In this document: positions 1-8,176 of the stretch, piece by piece
Numbering within the stretch: the first letter of the stretch is position 1
Layout: the number at the start of each line of letters is the position of its first letter
Program-made: the position numbers and the translations under genes
Source: Nostoc sp. XA010
GTDB lineage: Bacteria > Cyanobacteriota > Cyanobacteriia > Cyanobacteriales > Nostocaceae
Length of the DNA: 64,000 nucleotides
Direction of reading: 5' to 3'
NCBI RefSeq assembly: GCF_020829625.1
Contig: NZ_JAIVFX010000010.1
Location: forward strand, 143,782-207,781
Notes under the pieces: generated by a model
Seen by the model: the letters and a program-made list of their open reading frames with translations, nothing else
The model's database searches: none
Told to the model about the DNA's origin: nothing

Positions 1-491
1 CCTGTCTTAGTAGTACCCAGTCTAGTTACTATACCTAACTCATAGTGGTAGCGGTATTTATCTTTATTTCTACCCTTGCCCCATTCTTGCTCATAGTACT
101 TGCTGGCAAGAAGCATATAGAATCTGACAGTAGACTGCTTAGTTACTTCATAGTTAGGCTTAAAGTTGTGTTCTGGCTCCTCTTTTTTCTTGGTTAACTC
201 TTCCCGGATAAGCTTGTTCTCTTCCTTAAGGCTGTGTATCTGGGCCTGTAACATATCTAGTGCGTTCTGGATGTCCAGCGCTACATCAGTTATGGGGCGA
301 TCGCTGTCTAGTTGTTCCTTAACCAGTTGTGCAGCCTCTAAAGACTGGTAGACATTACCTGATAAACCAGCCCGGATAAAGTCTATTATCATTTGATGTT
401 TACTGACATCAGCCGTCTTAGATGCTACCTGTAGTTGCATATTTAAATCATCAGGTAGTCTCAGAGTCATGTTTGTAATATTGTTAGCCAT
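1..491 (-). CDS. Ribbon-helix-helix protein with coiled coil, 3' end outside the window
   Basis: A reading frame is open from an ATG at 489-491 to the window edge, about 163 codons, so the C-terminus is missing. The first 45 residues fit an RHH/Arc-CopG fold: a short strand (MTLRLPDDLN), a helix, and a second helix ending IIDFIRAGLSG. Residues about 60-105 are rich in Glu, Lys and Leu and look like a coiled coil, followed by a basic, Tyr-rich segment. It is divergent from the RHH gene at 844, and the two share an intergenic region full of palindromic repeats. RHH proteins commonly bind such repeats as operators or plasmid centromeres. The exact role (repressor or partition adaptor) is inferred and cannot be settled here. 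Confidence 0.7.
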   Translation of the reverse strand, partial: MANNITNMTLRLPDDLNMQLQVASKTADVSKHQMIIDFIRAGLSGNVYQSLEAAQLVKEQLDSDRPITDVALDIQNALDMLQAQIHSLKEENKLIREELTKKKEEPEHNFKPNYEVTKQSTVRFYMLLASKYYEQEWGKGRNKDKYRYHYELGIVTRLGTTKT

Positions 492-498
492 TGCCTAT

Positions 499-780
499 CC
501 CTCTCTCTCTTGCGGTGTGATACCATGATACCATCTATAATATAGATTGTCAAATATTGGTCTAAGTATGGAGGTTATTTATAAAACCCTTGTAACTACT
601 AGGTTTTGGCTTTATCCCTCTCTTCTAACTGGTGTGATACCAGATACCATGCAATATAGATACTGTTTGAATAACTGATGATATTTTAACTATTGATAAG
701 TTTTAGTTATGAAATATAGGTTGCCTACAGAGGTATTACTGTTTATCCCCCTCTTGGTAAAAGTATGATACTAGATACCA
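499..780. repeat. Left array of GATACCA palindromic repeats (three units)
   Basis: Three units, each a pyrimidine tract (CCCTCTCT or CCCCCTCTT) followed about 10 bases later by a core like TGGTGTGATACCAGATACCA. Cores lie near 514-534, 630-649 and 761-780. A more degenerate piece (TCATGGTATAATGGTATA) follows at 805-822 and overlaps the promoter of the next gene. The units are inverted relative to the array at 1101-1395. They fill the gap between two divergent RHH genes and are probably binding sites for those proteins (operator, centromere or iteron). Confidence 0.75.
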
Positions 781-785
781 GAAAC

Positions 786-816
786 TTGACTAAGTAGGGT
801 TATATCATGGTATAAT
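786..816 (+). promoter_or_regulatory. Putative promoter of the RHH gene
   Basis: TTGACT at 786-791 and TATAAT at 811-816 resemble -35 and -10 boxes with a long 19-base spacer, 28 bases before the ATG at 844. The -10 box lies inside a degenerate copy of the GATACCA-type repeat, which would fit autoregulation by the RHH product. No strong Shine-Dalgarno sequence is visible before the start codon. Confidence 0.45.
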
Positions 817-843
817 GGTATATAGAAATATAGTTAAACAGTT

Positions 844-1044
844 ATGGAAAGACATACTACTTTATTAAGACTGCCAGAGGATGCTAAGGCGCTATTAGAG
901 GCGGCTAAGGCGGTTACAGGGAAGTCTCAGAACCAGTTAATCATTGATGCTATTAAACAGGCTCTAGGGGATTACCCAGCCGCTAAGTTATCCATACTGG
1001 ACAGGCTAGATCAAGTGGAGTCTAAACTAGCTACCCTGGAATAA
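844..1044 (+). CDS. Small ribbon-helix-helix DNA-binding protein
   Basis: A 66-residue protein with an N-terminal strand (TTLLRLPED) and two helices (KALLEAAKAVTG; NQLIIDAIKQAL) typical of CopG/Arc-type RHH domains, then a short Leu/Val/Glu heptad-like tail (LDRLDQVESKLATLE). RHH proteins bind DNA as dimers through the strand and are common as plasmid copy-control repressors, antitoxins and type Ib/II partition adaptors. The gene sits alone in the middle of two arrays of palindromic repeats, three units upstream and four downstream in mirror orientation, which are its likely targets. No toxin or ParA gene adjoins it within the window. Confidence 0.75.
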   Translation: MERHTTLLRLPEDAKALLEAAKAVTGKSQNQLIIDAIKQALGDYPAAKLSILDRLDQVESKLATLE

Positions 1045-1100
1045 GTATTAATACTCATTATCTCTCTTGTTTAACCCTTGGTAATACCTGGGGTTTTCTT

Positions 1101-1395
1101 ATGGTATCTAGTACCTCTATTATGGTATCTAGTATCATACCATTTAGAAGAGAGAGATAGGATACATTACTTATATTTAAGATGATTTGAGGAGCTTAGT
1201 ATCAGGTTAGTAACTATGGTATCTGGTATGGTATCAAGCAAGAGAGAGAGATAGGATATAAATCTGACTAAACCATAACTTATTGCCTTCTGGTATCTAG
1301 TATGATACCACATATAAGAGAGGGGTAAAAGGGGGATCAAGTAATCCGATGAATAGTTAATGGTATCTGGTATGACACTAAGACTAAGAGGGGGA
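1101..1395. repeat. Right array of GATACCA palindromic repeats (four units plus a fragment)
   Basis: Four units with cores at 1123-1142, 1217-1236, 1291-1310 and 1361-1380 (TGGTATCTRGTATSATACCA-like), each followed 4-10 bases later by a purine tract such as AAGAGAGAGATAGG or AGAGGGGTAAAAGGGGG. A partial core lies at 1102-1115. Spacing is irregular, about 70-95 bases. Orientation is opposite to the 499-780 array, so the two sets form a mirror around the RHH gene. The rest of the stretch 1045-1450 shows no credible gene. Confidence 0.75.
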
Positions 1396-1451
1396 TGGAA
1401 TAGAAACTTATAGTTAACAGCTAATACCTAATGACCAATACATAAAAAATA

Positions 1452-1475
1452 CCCTCTGGAAGGTTAACCAGAGGG
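1452..1475 (-). terminator. Intrinsic terminator after integrase 1
   Basis: Stem CCCTCTGG/CCAGAGGG with an 8-base loop. Read on the minus strand it is followed by TATTTTTT. It lies about 135 bases downstream of the integrase that ends at 1610. Confidence 0.7.
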
Positions 1476-1609
1476 CTGTTATCTATACAAAAACTATCAA
1501 AGGAAAACTTAGTTAAAAATAGAGGTTTTATAAAACTTACATCTGCTACTACTTAGTCAGATAATCCCTAAAAACTCTGGTAGGACTATTCCCAACTACC
1601 CTAGTTACC

Positions 1610-2602
1610 TCAGCCAATAGGTAACTCTGGTAGGTCTGGACGGTTTACCATGTGCCCGTAAGTCCTCATAACCATCGTAGTGTCTCTATGCCCTAACAGG
1701 TATGCCATTCCAGTAATAGGTATCCCTTGCTCTATACCGTGAGATGCCATAGTGTGCCTAAGTGTGTAGGGCTTGCGATAGGGGATGTTTTTGTGTTTTA
1801 AAACTTGCTTCCAATAGCGATCGCGGAAGTTACTATCGTCTATTGGTTTCCCTTCTGGAGTGCTAAAAACTAACTCATTTGTAGCCTTGGGCGATCCAAA
1901 ATGGGGTATGAGTTCATTAGGTAACGTCAAGTATCTGATATTACCTGTCTTAGTCCCCTTACGTGTACGGGTGTAACCATTACCTAGAGGGTCACGGCTA
2001 AGACTTTCCTTGATAACTACTTCAGGTTTAGTTAGGTCTATACAACCCCATGTAAGACCTATTACTTCTGAAGGTCTAGCCCCAGTAATGGCTAAAAATC
2101 TAATAAAGCCTGAATAGTGGGGGTATAGCTCATCAAATCCGTCAATGATCGCTTTGAGTTCATCGAGGCTAAAAGGCTTAATCTCTTGAGTGGCGGCTTT
2201 CCGTAGCTTGATGTTCTCATAGGGGTTAGTTTCTATCAGCCCATTAGCCAGCCCCCACCTACAGCAAGACCTAATAAAGCTCAGACGATCCTTATACGTT
2301 CTGGGTGATATCTCAGACTTAGTTAGCCAATCCGTATTTGTCAAGCCTGGGTTAGTTTTAGCTATCATTTGCCTAACCCACTTATAATGATTAGCCTTGG
2401 TTTCTTCCGGCAAGTCTAAGGAAGCCACCCAAAGATCCCAGAGTTCTAGTAAGGTTTTAGGTTTACTTGGGTCAGTTTTATGGGGTAAGCAATAACTTTT
2501 CAGTATAGGGTCAAAATGCCCCGCCTGAATGTCCTTCTCAATCTGGGTAGCGATCGCCTCAGCCAGTCCTAAAATATGAACGGTATGCTCACTAGAGTTC
2601 AT
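1610..2602 (-). CDS. Tyrosine-family site-specific integrase (copy 1)
   Basis: 330 residues. An N-terminal SAM-like core-binding domain (about 45-135) precedes a catalytic domain with box I Arg (TGARPSEVIGL), box II (YTLRHTMASH), LLGHRD and the nucleophile Tyr in MRTYGHM. The first position of the HxxR motif is Tyr instead of His, as in the neighbouring paralogue. It lacks the AP2-like arm-binding domain seen at the start of the second integrase. The start is supported by CTGGAGA upstream of the ATG. These enzymes catalyse integration and excision of mobile elements; the target is inferred to be the tRNA-Thr remnant at 4017-4064. It has its own terminator and is separated by about 230 bases from the upstream paralogue. 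Confidence 0.9.
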   Translation of the reverse strand: MNSSEHTVHILGLAEAIATQIEKDIQAGHFDPILKSYCLPHKTDPSKPKTLLELWDLWVASLDLPEETKANHYKWVRQMIAKTNPGLTNTDWLTKSEISPRTYKDRLSFIRSCCRWGLANGLIETNPYENIKLRKAATQEIKPFSLDELKAIIDGFDELYPHYSGFIRFLAITGARPSEVIGLTWGCIDLTKPEVVIKESLSRDPLGNGYTRTRKGTKTGNIRYLTLPNELIPHFGSPKATNELVFSTPEGKPIDDSNFRDRYWKQVLKHKNIPYRKPYTLRHTMASHGIEQGIPITGMAYLLGHRDTTMVMRTYGHMVNRPDLPELPIG

Positions 2603-2783
2603 TGAGTAAATCTCCAGTATTATAAGTAACTAACAGTATCCTATATTTATCAAAAAAATGTAATACAATATCTTCATTAAAAGCTTATAGGGTCAGCACT
2701 ATGGGTTAACCCTATTATTAATAAACACTTAAAACACATAGATTTATAAATACATTAAATGGCTTTTGTGTACAGATGATAAA

Positions 2784-2804
2784 CCCTCTAGTATTTCTAG
2801 AGGG
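2784..2804 (-). terminator. Intrinsic terminator after integrase 2
   Basis: Stem CCCTCTAG/CTAGAGGG with a 5-base loop, followed on the minus strand by TTTATC. It lies 30 bases past the stop of the integrase ending at 2834. The stem resembles the terminator of copy 1, consistent with a duplicated gene unit. Confidence 0.65.
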
Positions 2805-2833
2805 CGTTGAGCTATTTCAGATAATCAGATGGG

Positions 2834-3940
2834 TTAAAAAGGTATTTTAGGCAAATATGGGCGGTTAACCAGATGACCATAAGTTTGCATAACCATTCGG
2901 GTGTCTTTATGCCCTAGTAAATATGCCACCCCAGTAATCGGGGTTCCTTGATCTATGGCATGACTAGCAGTTGTATGCCGAGTTGTGTAAGGTCTTCGGT
3001 AATCTACACCAACTTTAGTTAGTACCTTAACCCAATATCTCTCTCGGAAGTTACCATCATCTATAGGTTTTCCTTTGACCGTAGTAAATACTAAGGAATC
3101 CTGGTCAGATTGCGGCGGTTTGATTGACCGTAACAGTAACCGTAGCTCATCAGTCATTCCCAGATGTCTGCTGCTACCTGTTTTAGTCTCCTTTCTAACC
3201 CTCTGATACCCGTTACCGGCCCAGTCTCTAGAAAGACTTTCTTGGATGGTTACAAACCCCTGGTCAAAGTCCACATGACGCCAACGTAACCCAATAGCTT
3301 CAGATGTCCTAACACCTGTAGCCAGTAAAAACTTAACAAAGGGCGCGTAGTGTATGGCTGACTCTTCAAAACCCCGGATAATCACTCTAATCTCTTTGGA
3401 CGTAAAGGGCTTGATTGACTTAGCGCACACTCTACGGGTTTTTAGCTCGTCATAGGGGTTACTAGTTACCAGGGTTTTTGATACAGCCCATCGATAGCAC
3501 CTTTTCAAATACCCCAAGCGTTGATTAAAAGTTGAGGCTCCTAAGTTGGATTGGGTCAACCACAGGGTATCGAGCAAATCAGGGTTAGCTTTTATGATCT
3601 GCTGCCTAATAGCTTTGTAATGATGTTGGCTGGTAGCAACTGAAAGGTTGAGGCTATCTACCCAGTAATCCCACAGTTCTAGAAGCGTTGGAGGTTTTGA
3701 GGCTTGGGTACTGGATTGTATAGGTTGCTTTGGAGTTAGCCGATAGCGGTCTAGTGTTTGATCAAAGTTTTTGGCTAGGATGTCATTTTGTATTTGGCTA
3801 GCGATCGCTTGAGCCGTCTTGTAGTCCCTGTGGTTAGTAAACTGCCCACTAGGTATTGGATTAAATGAGTACCTTTTACCCCCTACGGAAAACTTAAGCT
3901 GGATAGACCCGTTATTGTTAACTGGCTTGATTTCCCTCAT
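2834..3940 (-). CDS. Tyrosine-family site-specific integrase (copy 2)
   Basis: 368 residues, a paralogue of the integrase at 1610-2602; both share LLELWD, TNPYE/SNPYDE, ESLSRD, GNGY and TYGH motifs in order. The N-terminus adds a strand-rich AP2-like segment (GSIQLKFSVGGKRYSF) that usually binds arm-type DNA sites. The catalytic residues visible are Arg in TGVRTSEAIGL, Arg-His in YTTRHTTASH (Tyr where His is usual), His in LLGHKD and Tyr in MQTYGHL. It is the gene closest to the presumed attachment site, 76 bases away, which is the usual position for an element's integrase. Two integrases may act together or on different sites. Confidence 0.9.
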   Translation of the reverse strand: MREIKPVNNNGSIQLKFSVGGKRYSFNPIPSGQFTNHRDYKTAQAIASQIQNDILAKNFDQTLDRYRLTPKQPIQSSTQASKPPTLLELWDYWVDSLNLSVATSQHHYKAIRQQIIKANPDLLDTLWLTQSNLGASTFNQRLGYLKRCYRWAVSKTLVTSNPYDELKTRRVCAKSIKPFTSKEIRVIIRGFEESAIHYAPFVKFLLATGVRTSEAIGLRWRHVDFDQGFVTIQESLSRDWAGNGYQRVRKETKTGSSRHLGMTDELRLLLRSIKPPQSDQDSLVFTTVKGKPIDDGNFRERYWVKVLTKVGVDYRRPYTTRHTTASHAIDQGTPITGVAYLLGHKDTRMVMQTYGHLVNRPYLPKIPF

Positions 3941-4016
3941 TGTCCTAAACCCGTCTTAAAGGTTGTGCTAGGACTCGCTAGGGTGCTTATAGGTAAGGCT
4001 TCTGGGCTTCTGGGCT

Positions 4017-4064
4017 ACACCCTTGGTAAGGGTGAGGTCACGAGTTCAATCCTCGTCACGGGCT
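4017..4064 (+). other. 3' fragment of tRNA-Thr(GGT): attachment site of the integrated element
   Basis: The fragment folds as an anticodon arm (CACCC, loop TTGGTAA, GGGTG; anticodon GGT at 4025-4027), variable loop AGGTC, T-arm (ACGAG, loop TTCAATC, CTCGT) and acceptor 3' strand CACGGGC plus discriminator T at 4064, then a T run. No D-arm or matching 5' acceptor (GCCCGTG) precedes it; instead there is unrelated sequence and an integrase gene. A 3' tRNA remnant next to an integrase is the standard right attachment site of a tRNA-targeting element. The intact tRNA-Thr would be expected at the other end, left of the window. Confidence 0.8.
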
Positions 4065-4323
4065 TTTTTAAACTATTCAAAATACAAAAGGTTAAGGATT
4101 TTAACCTTCTAAAGAGACCTAGGCTAGGCGTTGAAAAAGTTAGTCCCTTACTTCAAGTCCATCTATTTGGTAAGTTGGTAAAGCTGAGACTGCAAGTTTA
4201 ATCTTCTTCATTAGATATTTTGGTTTTTAATAGAACATCAAACAAATCATGAATTTATAAGAGTTTTACGAAGTTCTATCGTGGAACTATTTTGTATTTT
4301 GTAGATTATTTTTTAGTCTATTA
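4065..4323. other. AT-rich intergenic stretch
   Basis: About 260 AT-rich bases between the tRNA-Thr fragment and the transposase remnant. I see no gene, RNA or clear hairpin. The short frame running through the tRNA fragment is not a believable protein. Confidence 0.5.
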
Positions 4324-4515
4324 AGAATAATACTGACCTTAGAAGAAGACCGGACTCTTTTAGAACTCAGTTGTGCTGGTAGGGTACCGCGTCGAACCAA
4401 ACAAAGAGGGATGGCTTTACGCCTAAATGCACACGGATGGAATGTACCACTTGAGGGTATAAAAAACAGAGCAGCACAAGGTCACTATCAAGTTAAGCGT
4501 TTTATGTTTAATTAG
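4324..4515 (+). pseudogene. IS630-family transposase remnant, N-terminal part
   Basis: A 63-codon frame without a clear start reads like the N-terminal helix-turn-helix of IS630 transposases (LTLEEDRTLLELS, then VPRRTKQRGMALRLNAHGWN) and stops at 4513-4515. The catalytic DDE domain is missing. Only about 60 residues remain before the sequence runs into a likely IS end (GGTTGACCTACTTA at 4517-4530), so the element probably suffered an internal deletion. The same end is found inverted at 27844-27886. Confidence 0.65.
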
Positions 4516-4530
4516 GTTGACCTACTTATT
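4504..4530 (+). repeat. Insertion-sequence end shared with 27.8 kb
   Basis: A 27-base stretch from ATGTTTAATTAGG to CCTACTTAT. Its reverse complement recurs at 27843-27868 with about 25 of 26 bases matching. It includes the terminal motif AGTAGGTCAACC and directly follows the IS630 transposase remnant, so it is read as that element's right end. Confidence 0.6.
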
Positions 4531-4732
4531 GAGTTCACTCAGTTACCTATCATGATGCGCTTATATTTTTCCCGCAGTAACTAACCTCTCATAAATACAG
4601 TTAAACCCACAAAACACTGGTTTAGTTTTGGTAACCCAAAGCTTTCAAGAAGAATTTAATTATTTTATCCTATTTAATTTCATTACTTCATCAAAAAAGT
4701 CATTTCAACCTGCAATTATTAATCCTATTTGA

Positions 4733-4840
4733 TATGGCGGTTCCCATTTAGATGGAGTACAACATTACATAACGAGGTGTAGAGGCACGGCACTGCCGTG
4801 CCTCTACGGGGTATATCTCACGTAAACGAGAACCGCTATA
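4733..4840. repeat. MITE-like nested inverted repeat
   Basis: Outer arms TATGGCGGTTC (4733-4743) and GAACCGCTATA (4830-4840) pair at 10 of 11 positions. A nearly uninterrupted palindrome, GTAGAGGCACGGCA / TGCCGTGCCTCTAC, sits inside at 4779-4807. The whole is about 108 bases and holds no coding sequence. Similar 'GTAGAGAC...GTCTCTAC' palindromes are frequent between Nostoc genes. It ends 25 bases before the amine oxidase and could affect that gene's expression. Confidence 0.55.
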
Positions 4841-4865
4841 ATTAGCGGCAATAAAGGTGTGCTTA

Positions 4866-6551
4866 ATGGCCAGGTCTGCATTAATGGTATCTTTGCAACG
4901 CGCTTATAAAATTACGAGGGCATCGCTCAAAACTGGCATTCCTACCGATGAGATAGTTGATATTTTAAAACAAAGAACCACTCGTCGCCGCATACTTTAT
5001 GGGGGTTTGGGATTAGCAAGCGCATTAGCTACAACTACTTGGCATAATGGACGTGATTCTACGGCTTTTGCCACAATTCCCAAAGTGCTGGTAGTGGGTG
5101 CGGGAATTGCTGGCTTGACTGCTGCCTACCGCTTACGTCAAGCTGGAGTTCCTGTAGACATCATTGAGGCGAGGAATCGCGTTGGTGGTCGGATGCGTAG
5201 TTTAGCTAACGCAGCAGGTACTGGGGTGACTGTAGAACTTGGCGGAGAATTTATTGATACAGATCATACTAAATTGCGATCGCTTGCTCAAGAACTTGGT
5301 TTAACAATAGTCGATCTAATCGCTACTGATAAAGGATTAGTGCCAGAAACATGGTACTTTGAAGGACGCAAAATTCCCGAATTAGAAATTATTAATTACT
5401 TCATCCCTTTAGCAAAGAAAATTGAGGAAGATTTAGTTGCCATTGGGGATGGAGATATAACTTATCGTTCTTACAATCAGGCAACTTTCGCTTTAGATAA
5501 TACCTCCATTGCAGAGTATTTAGAGCAAGCAAAAATTAATCCCATTCTGCAAGAAATGCTGTATGTTGCCTATACTACCGAATATGGTCGAGAAGCAACA
5601 GAACAATCGTGTTTGAATCTAGTGTTTTTGATTGGTACTAACACTGATACATTCTCAGTCTACGGTGAAAGCGATGAACGTTACACTATTCGTGGTGGTA
5701 ACGACCAAGTACCCCGTCTGCTAGCGGATTACTTAGCAAATGCTATACAAACTGAAACAGAATTAGAGGCTATCCGTATCCGTCCCGATGGTCGCTATCG
5801 AGTCAGTTTACGGTCTGGCTATAGAACCTTTGATCGTACTTATGAAAGAATTTTGTTGACATTGCCCTTTAGCACTTTGCGTTTAGTGAAGTTGCAAGTC
5901 AATTTACCAGCAATCAAACAGAAAGCGATCGCAGAATTAGGATATGGTACAAATGCCAAATTAATTACAGCCTATCAACAAAAATTGTGGCGCACTAAAT
6001 ATAACTCAACAGCAGCAACATTTACTGATACAGGCTTTCAAAGCACCTGGGAATCCAGTCGCTACCAAAAAGGCCCCAAAGGTCTGATTACTAATTTTAC
6101 TGGTGGTGAACATGGTTTATCTTTGGGCAAAGGTTCAGCAGAATCTCAAGCCGAAATACTATTACCACAATTAGATCGAATTTTCCCCGGAATCAAAAAC
6201 CTACGTCAAGGTCAAGCTATTCGCGCCTATTGGCCTGGAGAACAGTACACAAAAGGCTCCTATGCTTGCTATTTAGTTGGACAATGGACAGGGATAAGTG
6301 GAGCTGAACAAGAACGTGTAGGTAATCTATTTTTTGCTGGTGAACACTGCTCTTTGTCCTACCAGGGATATATGGAAGGGGGTTGTAGAACAGGTGAAGT
6401 TGCAGCTAAGAGAATCCTCAAAGATTTAGGTTGGCGAAATATTTCTGCTGAACAGAAAAAACCAATTACTACCAATCGATTAAATCGCTATCATCCCAGG
6501 ATTCCAAGGGATGAACGTTTTTCTGACGACTATACCCAAGAGTCAAGGTAA
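4866..6551 (+). CDS. Flavin-dependent amine oxidase with Tat-like signal
   Basis: 561 residues from the ATG at 4866, chosen because AAAGG at 4853-4857 gives good spacing; a GTG at 4857 is the alternative. An N-terminal TRRRILYGGLGLASALA segment looks like a twin-arginine signal with hydrophobic core, so export is likely. An FAD-binding Rossmann motif (VVGAGIAGLTAAYRLRQAG) and the following IIEARNRVGGR are hallmarks of monoamine and L-amino-acid oxidases. A C-terminal FAD motif (FAGEHCSLSYQGYMEGG) closes the fold. It would oxidise an amine or amino acid to an imine with release of H2O2; the substrate is not evident. Its 3' end overlaps that of the convergent protease gene by 22 bases. Confidence 0.85.
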   Translation: MARSALMVSLQRAYKITRASLKTGIPTDEIVDILKQRTTRRRILYGGLGLASALATTTWHNGRDSTAFATIPKVLVVGAGIAGLTAAYRLRQAGVPVDIIEARNRVGGRMRSLANAAGTGVTVELGGEFIDTDHTKLRSLAQELGLTIVDLIATDKGLVPETWYFEGRKIPELEIINYFIPLAKKIEEDLVAIGDGDITYRSYNQATFALDNTSIAEYLEQAKINPILQEMLYVAYTTEYGREATEQSCLNLVFLIGTNTDTFSVYGESDERYTIRGGNDQVPRLLADYLANAIQTETELEAIRIRPDGRYRVSLRSGYRTFDRTYERILLTLPFSTLRLVKLQVNLPAIKQKAIAELGYGTNAKLITAYQQKLWRTKYNSTAATFTDTGFQSTWESSRYQKGPKGLITNFTGGEHGLSLGKGSAESQAEILLPQLDRIFPGIKNLRQGQAIRAYWPGEQYTKGSYACYLVGQWTGISGAEQERVGNLFFAGEHCSLSYQGYMEGGCRTGEVAAKRILKDLGWRNISAEQKKPITTNRLNRYHPRIPRDERFSDDYTQESR

Positions 6552-8176
6552 TTGCTTAACAGCTTGGCGTTAGACATCGGCTGACCGATTAAAGAACCGA
6601 CATCATAACTATTAAAACTAGAAATAGTATCTGGTGTTAGATATTCTGCTGTTTTTGTAATCGTCTGACCGATTAAAGAATTGACATCATAACTATTAAA
6701 GCTAGAAATAGTTTCTGGCGTTAGATATTGTGCTGTTTTTGTAATCCCCTGACCGATTAGAGAACCAAAATTGAAACTATTAAAACTAGAAATAGCCTCT
6801 GGCGTTAGATAATTTTTGGCTATTGTGTTTATAGGTAGCAAGTTGTTGTTAGAAATCACCTGCTTTGCCAGAGAACTAACATTAGAAATCTTAAAATTAG
6901 AGAAACTAGAGATTGTGCTTTGTAAACTATTTTCTTCTGCTGTGTCTGCGTAGGTGTGGCTCGTCATAGCCATCGCCTGACTCGGCACAGAACTAGAAAT
7001 ATTTGAACTATTTGTACTTTGTGTACTATTTCCTGCGGTTTCTGCCACAATCTGACGGACTTGGGCATCAGTCAAGTTGGGGTTAGCACTAAGCATCAGG
7101 GCAACTACACCAGCAACATGGGGAGCAGCCATAGACGTGCCGCTATAAGTGGCATATTGATTATTTGGAACTGAGGAGTACACCTTGACTCCTGGGGCTG
7201 TGACATAGGAAATTTCATTTGCTCCAGAGCGGTTAGAGAAGTCGGGCATATTATTATTTTTATCCACAGCTCCAACGGCAATTCCCGATTTGTATGCATA
7301 GCGGGCGGGATAGTCTGGTGATGAGTCACCATCATTACCTGCTGCCATGACGACAATCACTCCTTTGCTGCTGGCGTAGTTAATGGCTGACTCTAAAGAA
7401 CGATTGGAAGATGCGCCTCCTAAACTGAGGTTAATCACATTAGCTCCATTATCCACAGCGTAGCGAATACCTTTAGATATGGAACTATAGGAACCAGAGC
7501 CAGATTCATTCAAAACTTTGACGGGCATAATCTTGGCATCATAAGCAATACCAGTGACACCGTAGTTATTATTTTCTCCTGCGATCGTGCCAGAAACATG
7601 AGTGCCATGACCATTGTTATCTAGGGTGTTGTTGTTTTGATCAGAGAAGTTCCAACCGTAATTATCATCAATATAGCCATTGCCATCATCATCAATACTA
7701 TTACCCGCAATCTCCTTGGTATTCGTCCAGATATTATTTTTTAAATCCTCGTGGTTATAGTCAACCCCAGTATCTACAACAGCAACAACAACACCTTTAC
7801 CTGTGTATCCCTGTGCCCAGACTTCCGGTGCTTTAACAAGGTCTGCCCCCCAATTATTACCACCAAGATCAGCAACATCAGCAAAGGTATTTTGACCAAT
7901 ACCTCTAGCCACTGCTGCTGCCCCATTAATCAAGCCATAGCCATTTGTGGAGTTATAATTTTGAGTGCTAAAAGTATTTGTAGTAGCGTTATTGCTATTT
8001 TCGGAGTCAGCATTATTTAGCAAGTGTACATCAGCATCGGCTGAGTTATAGCTACTACTTCTGCTGAAGTTGAGGCTGTGGCTATCTTTCGTGTTAAAGC
8101 TATCTAATGAGGAAATTGAAGTGACATTTAGCTGTTGATTTGACAACACATTGTTATTAACATCATCAAAGAGCAT
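6530..8176 (-). CDS. Subtilisin-like (S8) serine protease with C-terminal repeats
   Basis: 548 residues. The catalytic triad is intact: Asp135 (VVDTGVDY), His190 (NNGHGTHVSG) and Ser348 (SGTSMAAPH), with the oxyanion Asn281 in AAGND. A Ca-binding-like loop (DDDGNGYIDD) follows the Asp. No classical signal peptide is visible; the first 100 residues are Ser/Asn-rich. Residues about 460-540 contain three tandem 28-residue repeats built on YLTPETISSFNSYD and SLIGQ.ITKTA. The gene follows the PPIase-ABC exporter unit on the same strand, after a terminator, so it could be an exported substrate; this is inference only. Confidence 0.9.
   Translation of the reverse strand: MLFDDVNNNVLSNQQLNVTSISSLDSFNTKDSHSLNFSRSSSYNSADADVHLLNNADSENSNNATTNTFSTQNYNSTNGYGLINGAAAVARGIGQNTFADVADLGGNNWGADLVKAPEVWAQGYTGKGVVVAVVDTGVDYNHEDLKNNIWTNTKEIAGNSIDDDGNGYIDDNYGWNFSDQNNNTLDNNGHGTHVSGTIAGENNNYGVTGIAYDAKIMPVKVLNESGSGSYSSISKGIRYAVDNGANVINLSLGGASSNRSLESAINYASSKGVIVVMAAGNDGDSSPDYPARYAYKSGIAVGAVDKNNNMPDFSNRSGANEISYVTAPGVKVYSSVPNNQYATYSGTSMAAPHVAGVVALMLSANPNLTDAQVRQIVAETAGNSTQSTNSSNISSSVPSQAMAMTSHTYADTAEENSLQSTISSFSNFKISNVSSLAKQVISNNNLLPINTIAKNYLTPEAISSFNSFNFGSLIGQGITKTAQYLTPETISSFNSYDVNSLIGQTITKTAEYLTPDTISSFNSYDVGSLIGQPMSNAKLLSNYLDSWV

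Noticed and set aside
499..1395. Repeat arrays as a CRISPR array
   Set aside because: Units are palindromic, imperfect, irregularly spaced and point in opposite directions on the two sides; no cas genes are seen.
3965..4201. 78-codon frame over the tRNA-Thr fragment
   Set aside because: It reads through the tRNA remnant; no ribosome-binding site and no domain.
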